Shown piece after piece: positions 6,361 through 15,342 of a stretch of 34,558 bases of DNA. The position numbers were made by a program, and so were the translations under genes. Each line of letters begins with the position of its first letter. Positions within the stretch are counted from its first letter, which is position 1. The stretch comes from OMG group bacterium (GTDB lineage Bacteria > Pseudomonadota > Gammaproteobacteria > Pseudomonadales > Azotimanducaceae), in contig JAAXGW010000029.1 of NCBI GenBank assembly GCA_012267385.1, forward strand, positions 1-34,558. Reading direction: 5' to 3'. Below the pieces are notes generated by a model. The model ran no database searches. It had not been told where the DNA came from and worked only from the letters and a program-made list of their open reading frames with translations.

Positions 6361-8678
6361 AGCTTTCGATAGGGGTCTCGGAACTCGCAACATTCGTGCA
6401 TCGTCGGGGTGATATCAACTATCGCTTCGATGAGTCAACCCACATACACGAAGGGATCAGAGCACAGCAACAATATCAAGAACAACAACTCAAAGAGTCG
6501 CAACACTATAGTCGGGAACACCATCTTTCTAGAAAGTTTGTCTACGAGGAACTTCAGTTAAATGTGTCCGGACGCGCTGACGGCGTACTTCTGAATCCAA
6601 CGATTCTGGTCGAAGAGGTCAAAGCGACACGCAAACCAGTCGATGAATTGTTTCATAGTCGTGGAACCGAACATGTTGCGCAAGCACGTCTGTACGCCGC
6701 GATGCTTGTGACCGAAGAAACAGAAGTTCAAGACTGCGAAGTTAAAGTGACTTACGTTCATCCTGACACACTATCGACCAAATCGTATACGGAGACAGTT
6801 GACAGAGATGAGTTGAAGCAATTTTTCATAGATACTTGTACCCATTTTGCCTCATTTGTGCTCGCGGTAATGCACCGGATTGAACGTCGTAATACACTGG
6901 CAAAAACACAAGAAATTCCATTTACTACAGTTGCGGAAGAACAAAGAAACTTAGCCCGACGCGTTTATATGTCGATTCGGGATCGCGAAGATCTCATGTT
7001 TGAAGCACCCACGGGCACAGGTAAGACGATCGCAACGTTGTATCCAGCAGTCAAAGCAATGGGATCGAGTCTGATCGATCGGGTGATCTATACGACGGCA
7101 CGTACGACGGGACAGCGCGTCGTGCACGATACGATGGCGGTCCTGAGTACTAGCAATGAACATATACGCTCGATTGTGATCACGGCGAAAGATCGAATTT
7201 GCTTCACTCCTGGCGCGACTTGTGCACCCGAAAATTGTGAGTTTGCCCACGGACACTTCGACAGGGTCCAAGCGGCTCGGAAGGATTTATTAGCCCATCC
7301 CAATATAGATCAGAAACTTGTTGAACTTGTCGCACGATCACACAAAGTTTGCCCTTTTGAACTTTCGCTCGACGCCGCTGAATGGTGCGATATAGTTGTG
7401 GGAGACTACAACTATGTGTTCGATCCTTTCGTCGCGCTCCAGCGATTACACTCAAGACTGTTTAAGCGTGTAGGGGTACTTGTTGACGAAGCACATCGAT
7501 TGGGTAGTCGTGTAGCTGATATGCTCTCCGCCGAATTAAGCTTAGAGCTCCTTAGAAGCGTAAATTCCGAGTGTCCATTACAGGATATTCGTTCGATCAT
7601 CAAGAAACTGATTCGATGGTTCGAAGATATTGCAAGCAACTCGCGATCGATCGAGGACGAGTTTGAGATTTCGATTCTGGATGAGAAATTCTGGCAGTTA
7701 ATCGAAGCATTTATCGTAGTGTGCGAAGATGTCGACATGGAGTCGACCGATGAATCGGTATTTCGTTGTTGGTCAGCAATATTGCGCATGCATGATGCAA
7801 GAACTCGCTACGACTCGGAGTCTTATATCTGTTTTATGCGGCGTGAGGAAGAGGATTTGACGCTACTATTACGCTGCATTGCACCAGGATCATGGATTCG
7901 AGCGATTCTTAAAGAGTATGCTGGCAGCGTTCGGTTCTCTGGTACTCTATCGCCCGCTAGGGTTTTTGAAGAAAGCCACGGAGTATCAGGACCATTTGTG
8001 CGGGCACAAAGTAAACCAGACCCATACCGCTTTGGCGTGATGCTCATTCCAGATATCTCTACTTATTGGAATGATCGCGAGAGGAGTGTTGATGAAATTG
8101 TTAAAGTGATAGAAGAGATTAGGTCTTCCGCGCCCGGAAACTGGCTCGTTGCTTTTCCTTCGTTCGAGTATCTAGAACGTGTTTTTGATGCGATTGAAAA
8201 TGAAGACGAGGGAGCAAGGAAGCAGAAGGCTCAGATGACAGTGGAAGAGCGAGCTGACTTTATCGAATGGATGAACGAACCAAACACACGGGTTGGTTTA
8301 ACAGTCATGGGCGGCGTATTTACAGAATCTGTAGATTTTGAACCTACAGCACTAGTTGGCGTTGTCGTTATTGGTCCGAGTATCCCACCATCTTCATTAG
8401 AGTTAGACAAACTGCGAAATTCCACAGAACTTGGATTTGAGCTTGCATACCGACAACCAGCAATGACACGTGTCGTGCAAGCAGCTGGAAGAGTCGTCCG
8501 CCATGCAAGTGATCGAGGCGTAATCATCTTGATAGATCCTCGATTCACACGAACCGAATATCAACAATACTTTCCCATGCATTGGGACGCGCAAATTGTG
8601 AGAATTGGTCAGATTCGAAGTGCTCTTGACCAGTTCTGGCAAGGCGAGTCAGTGTCAGCATCGTCACACGCTGAGTGA
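6357..8678 (+). CDS. XPD/DinG-family Fe-S DNA helicase with N-terminal PD-(D/E)XK nuclease-like domain
   Basis: I start this 773-residue protein at GTG 6357 because it overlaps the FAN1 stop and because the family-like opening (VSELATFVHRRGDINYRF) follows at once. An upstream in-frame ATG at 6294 would lie inside FAN1. An N-terminal nuclease-like fold shows GRAD (Asp75), EEVKATRK (Glu87, Lys89) and later EHVAQARLYAAML with a Gln, a Cas4/PDDEXK_1-type arrangement. The helicase core has Walker A APTGTGKT (Lys223), DEAH (377-380), and motif VI QAAGRVVRH. Cys282, Cys289, Cys294 and Cys332 sit between Walker A and DEAH, where XPD/DinG proteins hold a 4Fe-4S cluster. It is predicted to unwind damaged or branched DNA 5'-3', feeding or following the FAN1 nuclease. 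Confidence 0.88.
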   Translation: MKLSIGVSELATFVHRRGDINYRFDESTHIHEGIRAQQQYQEQQLKESQHYSREHHLSRKFVYEELQLNVSGRADGVLLNPTILVEEVKATRKPVDELFHSRGTEHVAQARLYAAMLVTEETEVQDCEVKVTYVHPDTLSTKSYTETVDRDELKQFFIDTCTHFASFVLAVMHRIERRNTLAKTQEIPFTTVAEEQRNLARRVYMSIRDREDLMFEAPTGTGKTIATLYPAVKAMGSSLIDRVIYTTARTTGQRVVHDTMAVLSTSNEHIRSIVITAKDRICFTPGATCAPENCEFAHGHFDRVQAARKDLLAHPNIDQKLVELVARSHKVCPFELSLDAAEWCDIVVGDYNYVFDPFVALQRLHSRLFKRVGVLVDEAHRLGSRVADMLSAELSLELLRSVNSECPLQDIRSIIKKLIRWFEDIASNSRSIEDEFEISILDEKFWQLIEAFIVVCEDVDMESTDESVFRCWSAILRMHDARTRYDSESYICFMRREEEDLTLLLRCIAPGSWIRAILKEYAGSVRFSGTLSPARVFEESHGVSGPFVRAQSKPDPYRFGVMLIPDISTYWNDRERSVDEIVKVIEEIRSSAPGNWLVAFPSFEYLERVFDAIENEDEGARKQKAQMTVEERADFIEWMNEPNTRVGLTVMGGVFTESVDFEPTALVGVVVIGPSIPPSSLELDKLRNSTELGFELAYRQPAMTRVVQAAGRVVRHASDRGVIILIDPRFTRTEYQQYFPMHWDAQIVRIGQIRSALDQFWQGESVSASSHAE

Positions 8679-8697
8679 GAACTGTTTTCGAGTAGCA

Positions 8698-8890
8698 TCA
8701 GTTGCGTTCCGGAACTACACGGCGTCGTGTCGCAAGCAACTCTTCTTCCGGACTTTCAGCGTGCCTCTATCGTACGTGAGAAGTATGAGAGAGGGCTAAT
8801 AACGTCAACATTTATGGACAGCAAAAATCCGCAAACTCACACATACCGATGATTACAAAATTTCTTGTAGAAATTGTTCTTGAAACAATT
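8698..8890. repeat. Intergenic hairpins after the helicase gene
   Basis: The 277-bp gap 8679-8955 holds two inverted repeats and no credible gene. The first is nested: AGTTGC (8700-8705) pairs with GCAACT (8736-8741), enclosing ACACG (8717-8721) with CGTGT (8726-8730). The second is AATTGTT-CTTGA-AACAATT around 8872-8890. Neither is followed by a good T run, so a terminator role is only possible for the first, which is followed by CTTCTTCC. Confidence 0.35.
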
Positions 8891-8955
8891 GCGCAAGACT
8901 GACAGTTTCCCACTAGAATTAGTGTTTACTCCTAAGAATAACACGCCACAATCTA

Positions 8956-10826
8956 ATGAATATTCCAATCGTTCGCATCGTAACCGTTATCGCTGGACTT
9001 CTCATTGGATTTGGTATCACCTGGGGACTTTTCTTTCTGTTAAAGGATCGGGAGAGTACCGAGCCGGTTCGGACAAACAACCCGGAAGAGGTCTCTTCCG
9101 ATGACGAAAATGTTGAAACGGAGAGTACCAGCAATTCAGAACTGAATGAACCTCTAGTGATCCCCGACGATGTCACCAAACTCGAAATACCACAAGATCG
9201 GTTCGATCAAAAACACGCCATTGCGACTTGGGTGGTGTCCCTTGACGAAGATCAGATTCTTAACTGGCTTGAACAATCCACACAGGCAGAATGGAACGTA
9301 TCAACATCGTTCCGGTCGGAATTTCAAGCCGCATTAGTCCAAAGACTTTCCCAGAGTTCTCCTGAACAAGCACTAGAGTTCGCCGCCGCGAGAATCGAGC
9401 CAGTCCGTTCTGCCTTAGGTTCCATTGTTTTCTTTGAATGGGCGACAATCGACCGTGACGAAGCGATAGCTTACGCGAAAACTGCGCCACCGTTGAGTAT
9501 GCTTGACCGGTCATGGGTGTTGCACAGTATTCTGCAATCACAAGTTGGTTTGACATTGGAGCAACAAAAAGAAATTGCACGGGAGTTGGGAGATGAGGCA
9601 TACGCTATTACTTTTTATTTTCAATCACTCCTCACCACCAAAATTGAAGATCCTAAGAAAATTTGGTATGAAATCGTTGATCTGGCAATTCCTGACAACT
9701 TCCAACATATAGACACGCTCGAATTTGTAGCTAAAGCTTGGATTGATGAAGCGGGGTTAGAGATATTTGATAAAATTAGCGCATCCTTTACCGACAAGAG
9801 TCTTTTGGAATGGGTCGCCATTAGAGTATTGTGGGATCTTGCACAGGTCGAGGGACAGACTGAGGAAGTATTCGACTATACATTGAATCTTCACGACGAC
9901 TTTCCGCGAAAAGGATTCATTCTGCGATCCATGATCGGTAGATGGGCACGTGCTGATTACAAGGCTGTGTTGAATCGAGCCGAGACGCTCCCGCCCAGTT
10001 CTTACCGTCAAGAGATGATCGAGGATGGTTATAACGAAAAGGCGAGAATCGAACCAAAGCAAACACTTGAGAATCTAGACTCGTTACCGCCCGGACTCTT
10101 AGAGCGGGTCAGTCAGACTGCAATTCGAGAACTGACAAAAAAGTCTCCAACAGACGCGGTAGACGTCGTACTACAGATTGAAGATGAAAAATTAAAGCGA
10201 GAATTAGCTACAGGTCTAGCGTACACCTGGATGAATAAGGATCTCGAGGCGACGAAGAATTGGATATTGAACCTACCCACCGGCGAACCGCTTCGTGATG
10301 CCTTACTCGCACCACTCGCGAATTCATTGACCGAGACTGATCCCCGGCTCGCCTTTGAAATTGCACTCCAGCAGTCGTTACAGCAAAGTGGAGACAACTT
10401 AAGGGGTCACGAGGCTAGCATCGTCAGGCGGATGCAGAAACTGACGTTGAGTTAGCGATCGAACTGCTACCCCAGATTCGAGAAGAATCTCGGCGCTCCA
10501 CTTATCGGTCGATAGCAGGCGCGCTGGTTGATAGTGGTGATACTCCAAGGGCGATCCAACTCATAAACACGTTGACAGCGTCCGAACAGCTCGAACACTA
10601 CCGTGACTCTGTTTGGAATTGGATAGAAAAAGACGCAGAAGGTTTGAAAAATAGTGTCGAGGACATTGAAAATGTAGAGTCAAGATCTAATGTTGTGCTG
10701 ATTATGATCGGTACAAATTCACACACGAAAGCATACAGTGATGAAGAATTAAAGTCGCTAGAAAAACATCTGACGAACGAACACAAAGAAATGCTTGAGC
10801 AAATACCACAGGGAGTACAACCATAA
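8956..10826 (+). pseudogene. Membrane-anchored helical-repeat protein, paralog A, frameshifted near codon 490
   Basis: The first frame (8956-10455, 499 codons) starts MNIPIVRIVTVIAGLLIGFG, a signal anchor of about 20 hydrophobic residues. An acidic Ser/Asn/Glu-rich linker and a long helical region rich in W-A-x-x-D motifs follow. It stops at 10453-10455, but the third frame stays open from about 10422 to 10826. There it continues DAETDVELAIELLPQIREES and on to SEQLEHYRDSVWNWIEKDAE, matching the C-terminal part of the neighbouring paralog B (VLPQVREGKTRAV, SEQEVYFPSIADTWVDVDPG). Restoring one lost base near 10425-10431 would give about 623 residues, close to paralog B. Function unknown. Either an inactivating mutation or a sequence error; a run that would favour programmed slippage is not visible. 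Confidence 0.6.
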
Positions 10827-10934
10827 AACGGTTCGATCTCAACATAGAGAATGTTCCTTGTTTTCGAAGCCGATGTCGAAAAATGCCGTTATTGACTTTG
10901 CTTTTTGACTATTGAATATGTTCTGAGTACCTTC

Positions 10935-12881
10935 ATGAAAAGACCAATAAATGTTGTTCTCCTCCTGTTTTCGTTAGGAATTGTGTTAGGCATCGGTGGC
11001 GCGCTCTTGCTCGATGTCTACACGTCGTCGAATGGCTCTACCGACAGTCTTGACAGGAGTTCGTCGTTTGAAAACGGTACTCCCCAACCAAACGATCTTG
11101 AGGAACCAACCAGTCTGGAGTCGCATGGAGACATCAGTGAGCATGACGAAGGACTCAAAGAGATTTTGACTACATCCCAGAATCTGAACGCAATTGAACT
11201 CAAAGCAGCGGTCCTTTCGTTTGTGGCAGACGCACCTCAAAGTAGTCTGGGTGCACTCTTAGAACTGCTAGGAGATGAATCTTTCACACACTCTATGCAC
11301 ACAAAGCATGAACTTCAGAGGGCTCTCTTGGCAAAGTTAGCTAAAACTCACCCTCGAGAAGCTTTGGGTTTCGCTGTAGAGCATAATGTACCGCAACAAC
11401 TTGCATCGGTGACATCCGTGGCCTCAATGTCTCTTTATCTTCAGTTTGCTTTGCCACCTTCCGCTCCTGCTCAAACTTCATTCATATCAACTGTCTTCAA
11501 CGTTTGGGCTGCGCGAGACCAAACGGAAGCTATCGAGCAGGCTCGCGAATTGGACGAGCAGAAGAGGAAGTTAGCACTCGAAGGTATTCTCAAATCACAG
11601 GTAGGCCAATCGTTTGACGAGCTACGCAGAATCGCAGTCGACTTAGGTAGTGAACAACAAGCAGTAGATGCGTATCTAGCTTCGTTTAATTCAGAGCACT
11701 TGGAAGACCCAAGGACAGCCTGGGCGAAAGTGAGCCCACTTGCAAGTACTCGCAACCTCCCTCATGAATGGGTATTGAAAAACGTCGTATTACAGTGGTA
11801 TGAGCGAGAAGGGGTAAGCATCGTGGACGAGATACAAGCATCTGAAGCGTCGTCCAATGTTAAATCAGAAACCACTAGGGTAGTACTCTGGCATGCTGTC
11901 GAAGACAGTCCGGAAGAAACCTTTAGCCTAGCGCTGAAAATTCCCATAGATATGCGTTGGGGCATGCCTTATGTTCACGATGTAGTTAGGGCATGGGCTA
12001 ACGTTGATCCACAAGCTGCTTATAACGCTCTTGACGAAATCGACGATCCTTTCTTACTAGACATATTACCGAGTGCTGTTGTCAGTACTTGGGCTTGGAA
12101 TGATCCACATTACGTTTTAGAAAACATAAAGGATTTTCCACCCAAGCTCCACGATGTTGCAACTGCAGGCGCAATTGGATCAATTGCTATGAACGATCCA
12201 CTTGAAGGAGCTGAACGTGCACTTGACATTTCAAATCCGACTGCTCGATCTCGAGCACTTGATCATGTGATAAATATCTGGAGGCAGCTAGACGTTGACG
12301 CGGTTGTGAATTGGGTGGAGAACGTAGAAACTAATCCTCGGCAACGGTTCGAGTTAGTTGATACACTAACAAGTTGGCTCGTCTCGGACGACCCGCTCCG
12401 AGCGTTTGAAATAGCTCGAAAAGAGACTGGTTTAGGTTGGGATGACACGGGTTTAGAAGCTGATATCGTCCGTTCAATTTCTCGATACGAAGGACTTGAA
12501 ACTGCGGTTGAGGTACTCCCACAGGTGCGTGAAGGAAAGACTCGAGCAGTAGCTTCTGCGCATCTTGCTGACACGATGATCAGAAACGGAGATACGACGA
12601 GAGCGCTCGCGCTCGGTCTCGACTTGCCGCCCTCGGAACAGGAAGTGTACTTTCCTAGCATTGCGGACACGTGGGTAGATGTAGACCCGGGTAGCTTGCT
12701 CGAAGCGATCGAAAAAATTCCCGCACCGGAACTACGTTCCAAAGTCGCGCTACAACTATTCAAAGAGCAGCGAGTAGACAACTACACCGTAGCGCCAGTA
12801 GATAGTTTAACCGAGACTCAGGTTGAATTGCTCAAGCAGCATTTGACGGCTGCGGATCGCGCCACGATAGATGAACAGTGA
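10935..12881 (+). CDS. Membrane-anchored helical-repeat protein, paralog B
   Basis: I chose ATG 10935 (648 residues) over the TTG at 10905 because MKRPINVVLLLFSLGIVLGI is then an ideal signal anchor at the N terminus. A Ser/Asp/Glu-rich linker follows, then about 550 residues of alpha-helical repeats of roughly 30-35 residues with a recurring aromatic-acidic core: VFNVWAARDQTEA, VVRAWANVDPQAAYNAL, VVSTWAWNDPHYVL, VINIWRQLDVDAVVNW, LTSWLVSDDPLRAFEIA, IADTWVDVDPGSLLEAI. The repeats probably build a solenoid on the periplasmic side. It is a close structural relative of paralog A (shared SQVGxxxxxxxxIAxxLG segment and C-terminal LLPQxRE block), so the pair arose by tandem duplication. I do not recognise a named family and assign no function. 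Confidence 0.7.
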   Translation: MKRPINVVLLLFSLGIVLGIGGALLLDVYTSSNGSTDSLDRSSSFENGTPQPNDLEEPTSLESHGDISEHDEGLKEILTTSQNLNAIELKAAVLSFVADAPQSSLGALLELLGDESFTHSMHTKHELQRALLAKLAKTHPREALGFAVEHNVPQQLASVTSVASMSLYLQFALPPSAPAQTSFISTVFNVWAARDQTEAIEQARELDEQKRKLALEGILKSQVGQSFDELRRIAVDLGSEQQAVDAYLASFNSEHLEDPRTAWAKVSPLASTRNLPHEWVLKNVVLQWYEREGVSIVDEIQASEASSNVKSETTRVVLWHAVEDSPEETFSLALKIPIDMRWGMPYVHDVVRAWANVDPQAAYNALDEIDDPFLLDILPSAVVSTWAWNDPHYVLENIKDFPPKLHDVATAGAIGSIAMNDPLEGAERALDISNPTARSRALDHVINIWRQLDVDAVVNWVENVETNPRQRFELVDTLTSWLVSDDPLRAFEIARKETGLGWDDTGLEADIVRSISRYEGLETAVEVLPQVREGKTRAVASAHLADTMIRNGDTTRALALGLDLPPSEQEVYFPSIADTWVDVDPGSLLEAIEKIPAPELRSKVALQLFKEQRVDNYTVAPVDSLTETQVELLKQHLTAADRATIDEQ

Positions 12882-12932
12882 TAGTTTTCGCTCGTTCGAT
12901 ATAGTATTCGTTAAAACAACCCGCGAAAACTA
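12882..12932. repeat. Perfect 10-bp inverted repeat after paralog B
   Basis: TAGTTTTCGC at 12882-12891 is the exact reverse complement of GCGAAAACTA at 12923-12932, with 31 nt between. The left arm begins directly after the stop codon of paralog B. There is no T run after the right arm, so a classic intrinsic terminator is not supported. It could stabilise the 3' end of the mRNA. Confidence 0.5.
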
Positions 12933-13023
12933 GAATTTCGTACCGAACAATTTTCCTTTTCGACAGAAAAGTTTATTGCAGTGAAGCTGTGAGTGCACTC
13001 AAACCGATTTTGAAAACTCGATT

Positions 13024-13054
13024 AAAGGACAATCAACTGCCAAACAGTTGAACG
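13024..13054 (+). promoter_or_regulatory. Structured ribosome-binding region of pyruvate kinase
   Basis: An AAAGGA ribosome site (13024-13029) sits 25 nt before the ATG at 13055, too far for normal use. Between them lies a hairpin CAACTG-CCAAA-CAGTTG (13034-13050). If the 17-nt hairpin forms, the effective spacing becomes about 8 nt, which is optimal. This is inference from sequence; spacing-by-hairpin is known from a few bacterial and phage genes. Confidence 0.4.
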
Positions 13055-14464
13055 ATGAATAGACGGCGAACGAAGATAGTCTGTACTGTTGGACCTGCCT
13101 CCAATGATTGGGACACGATGCGCGCGATGCAGGAAGCAGGGATGGACGCGGTACGAATCAATATGTCCCATGCGAGTCAAGAAGATGCTGCGCGTAGTAT
13201 TGATATCGTCAATAGACTAAACCACGAGTTGCGATATCCAATTCCAATCATGCTGGATACCAATGGCCCCGAAATTCGCACTGGCATACTCTCTGAACCC
13301 TTACTACTAAAACAAGGGGAGTTAGTCGTCGTGAGTGGCTCTGAAAAACCGGAAGGACTCGAAAATCTACCAGCGATCCAAGTTGGATACCCGCGCTTTG
13401 AAGGTACCGTTCGAGTAGGCGACACAATTCGGTTTGACAACGGTCTGATTAATCTCAAAGTCAAAGAAAAGGCTGAGCAAGGACTAATATGCCATGTCTT
13501 GGACGGCGGTAAATTGGGCAGTCGAAAACACGTTAATCTGCCAGGTGTGTTTGTGGAATTACCGGCAATATCTGCAAAGGATGAAGAAGATGTCAAGTTT
13601 GCCAAGGAACACGACGTCAGTTTTATAGCACAGTCGTTCGTTCGATCACCCAGCGATATTCAAGCCATGCGTAGTCTTTTGGGTGAGTCGCATCAGTGGG
13701 TGAAGGTAATTGCGAAAATTGAAAACCAAGAAGGGGTTAGGGAGGTTGAATCGATTGCCGCAGCATCAGACGCGCTCATGGTTGCGCGTGGTGATCTAGG
13801 GATCGAGACAGACATTTCCGCGCTACCGCGCTTACAGCGGAACCTTGTTCAAACCACGCTGAAACTTGGTCGCCGTTGCCTGATCGCGACCCATTTGTTG
13901 GAGTCAATGGTCGAAAATCCAATCCCCACTCGAGCAGAAACGATAGATGTTGCGAATGCCGTATACGAAGGCGTGGATGCAGTGATTCTTTCAGCCGAAA
14001 CCAGCGTTGGTCAACGACCGGCTGTAGCTGTGCAGCAACTTCGACGAATTATCGAAGAGAGTGAACAAGCACCTGGACTAGACTTTTCTCAGGCATTGAT
14101 AACAAACGATGTGAAACAGAATGTTGCTTGGTCCGCGGTGGAGCTAGCGAAACGAATTAACGCGTCAGGAATCATGGTTGTGACCCGTTCAGGTTACATG
14201 GCCGATTTAGTCACGAATTGCGCCCCTCTCGACGTTCCCATTCTCGCGTTTAGCAACTCAATGAAAACCCGCACTAGACTGATGGTCAATCGTAGCGTAT
14301 ATACCCACAGTATTCCATTTGATTCAGATCCTGAAAAGACCATTCAAACAGCTTTGCAGGTGCTTGCAGAACGAGAAAGCGTACAACCGAATGATCGCTT
14401 CGTTCTAGTCAGTGATGTGTTGAGTCACTCTGGTGTCGAGTCGATCCAAATTCGTCAAATTTGA
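13055..14464 (+). CDS. pyk: Pyruvate kinase
   Basis: This 469-residue enzyme makes pyruvate and ATP from phosphoenolpyruvate and ADP at the end of glycolysis. It opens TKIVCTVGPAS and has VRINMSH with Arg34/Asn36 of the nucleotide site. The central VIAKIENQEGV holds the catalytic Lys and metal-binding Glu, and MVARGDLGIE and ENPIPTRAETIDVANAVYEG complete the active-site barrel. A C-terminal regulatory-like domain (VVTRSGYMADLV, ILAFSN) is present. Two sites deviate from the E. coli enzymes: DTNGPEIRTG has Asn70 where Lys is usual, and IATHLLESM replaces ATQMLESM. The signature suggests a less common bacterial subgroup, still expected to be active. It converges on the TauE/SafE gene with a 6-bp gap. 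Confidence 0.93.
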   Translation: MNRRRTKIVCTVGPASNDWDTMRAMQEAGMDAVRINMSHASQEDAARSIDIVNRLNHELRYPIPIMLDTNGPEIRTGILSEPLLLKQGELVVVSGSEKPEGLENLPAIQVGYPRFEGTVRVGDTIRFDNGLINLKVKEKAEQGLICHVLDGGKLGSRKHVNLPGVFVELPAISAKDEEDVKFAKEHDVSFIAQSFVRSPSDIQAMRSLLGESHQWVKVIAKIENQEGVREVESIAAASDALMVARGDLGIETDISALPRLQRNLVQTTLKLGRRCLIATHLLESMVENPIPTRAETIDVANAVYEGVDAVILSAETSVGQRPAVAVQQLRRIIEESEQAPGLDFSQALITNDVKQNVAWSAVELAKRINASGIMVVTRSGYMADLVTNCAPLDVPILAFSNSMKTRTRLMVNRSVYTHSIPFDSDPEKTIQTALQVLAERESVQPNDRFVLVSDVLSHSGVESIQIRQI

Positions 14465-14470
14465 ACCTGT

Positions 14471-15292
14471 CTACCCAAATAGGATTGTGTAGTACAACCT
14501 CAAAGACACGATCATCATAAGCACACCAAAGATCCGTACGAATAGTATTCTCGAGAGTTTTCGACCAAGTCTTACCCCTATGGGTGCGAAGATCGTGCTC
14601 ATGATTACGATCGGGATGAGTGCGGGAAGATATACAAAACCGAGTGAATAATCAACACTCAATTTAAAACCAGTGATCATATAACCTGTTGTCGCAAACA
14701 TAGACAGAAAAAACGCGCCGACGCTTGCCGTCGCAGTCGCTTGTGCAACAGGTGTTTTATACGTTAATAATGAAGGGACCATCACGGGGCCACCACCTAA
14801 GCCAGCGAGTCCGCAGACTAGACCACCACTAGAGGTCAACGCATAGGGTATCCATTTTTTGGGAGTGGCACTCTTAACTTTGGGTAATCTGTTTAAAAGC
14901 ATGATAGTAGCTAACGCGAAGATTACCGAGGCTACAATTGATTTGAGGTATTGAACTGGAATGTATTGTGCAACGAGACTCGCAACTATTGCGCCGAGCA
15001 CTAGGCACGGCACCCAGGTTTGTACTAAATTCCAGTCGATCGTTCTCCGACGGTAGTGGACAACCGCTGCGGTACCAGTTGTAAAGATAATAGAAGCCAT
15101 AGAAGTACCTACCGCAAAGAGGACGAGGCTGTTCTTGGGGAGTAATGGATCAAAAACATCGAGCCACTCAAAAATGAAGATGAGACCAGGTACTATGATC
15201 ACTCCACCACCAACTCCTAGCATGCCCGCTAGCAAACCAGCGCAAGCACCAAGGAAGAGACAGATGATGAAGATTGATAGGAATAGATCCAA
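14471..15292 (-). CDS. TauE/SafE-family membrane permease (probable sulfite/organosulfonate or anion exporter)
   Basis: This 273-residue polytopic membrane protein has the internal duplication of the TauE/SafE family. Each half opens with a Gly-rich motif: GLLAGMLGVGGGVIIVPGL near the N terminus and CGLAGLGGGPVMVPSLL in the middle. About eight hydrophobic segments are visible, split by a basic loop (HYRRRTIDW). Family members are linked to export of sulfite, sulfoacetate or related anions, but many have no tested substrate, and no sulfur gene lies nearby to guide this one. It is divergent from the MORN gene, with the starts only about 50 bp apart, so their promoters must overlap. Confidence 0.85.
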   Translation of the reverse strand: MDLFLSIFIICLFLGACAGLLAGMLGVGGGVIIVPGLIFIFEWLDVFDPLLPKNSLVLFAVGTSMASIIFTTGTAAVVHYRRRTIDWNLVQTWVPCLVLGAIVASLVAQYIPVQYLKSIVASVIFALATIMLLNRLPKVKSATPKKWIPYALTSSGGLVCGLAGLGGGPVMVPSLLTYKTPVAQATATASVGAFFLSMFATTGYMITGFKLSVDYSLGFVYLPALIPIVIMSTIFAPIGVRLGRKLSRILFVRIFGVLMMIVSLRLYYTILFG

Positions 15293-15342
15293 TAGCGACC
15301 TCGATGTGACAAAAAAAGAAGAAAGTTTACGGAAACAGTATT

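Noticed and set aside
8605-8799. A 64-codon frame running from the helicase end into the gap
   Set aside because: Most of it overlaps the helicase in another frame and the rest looks random.
10425-10455. Programmed ribosomal frameshift in paralog A
   Set aside because: No slippery heptamer or downstream pseudoknot is apparent; mutation or sequence error is simpler.
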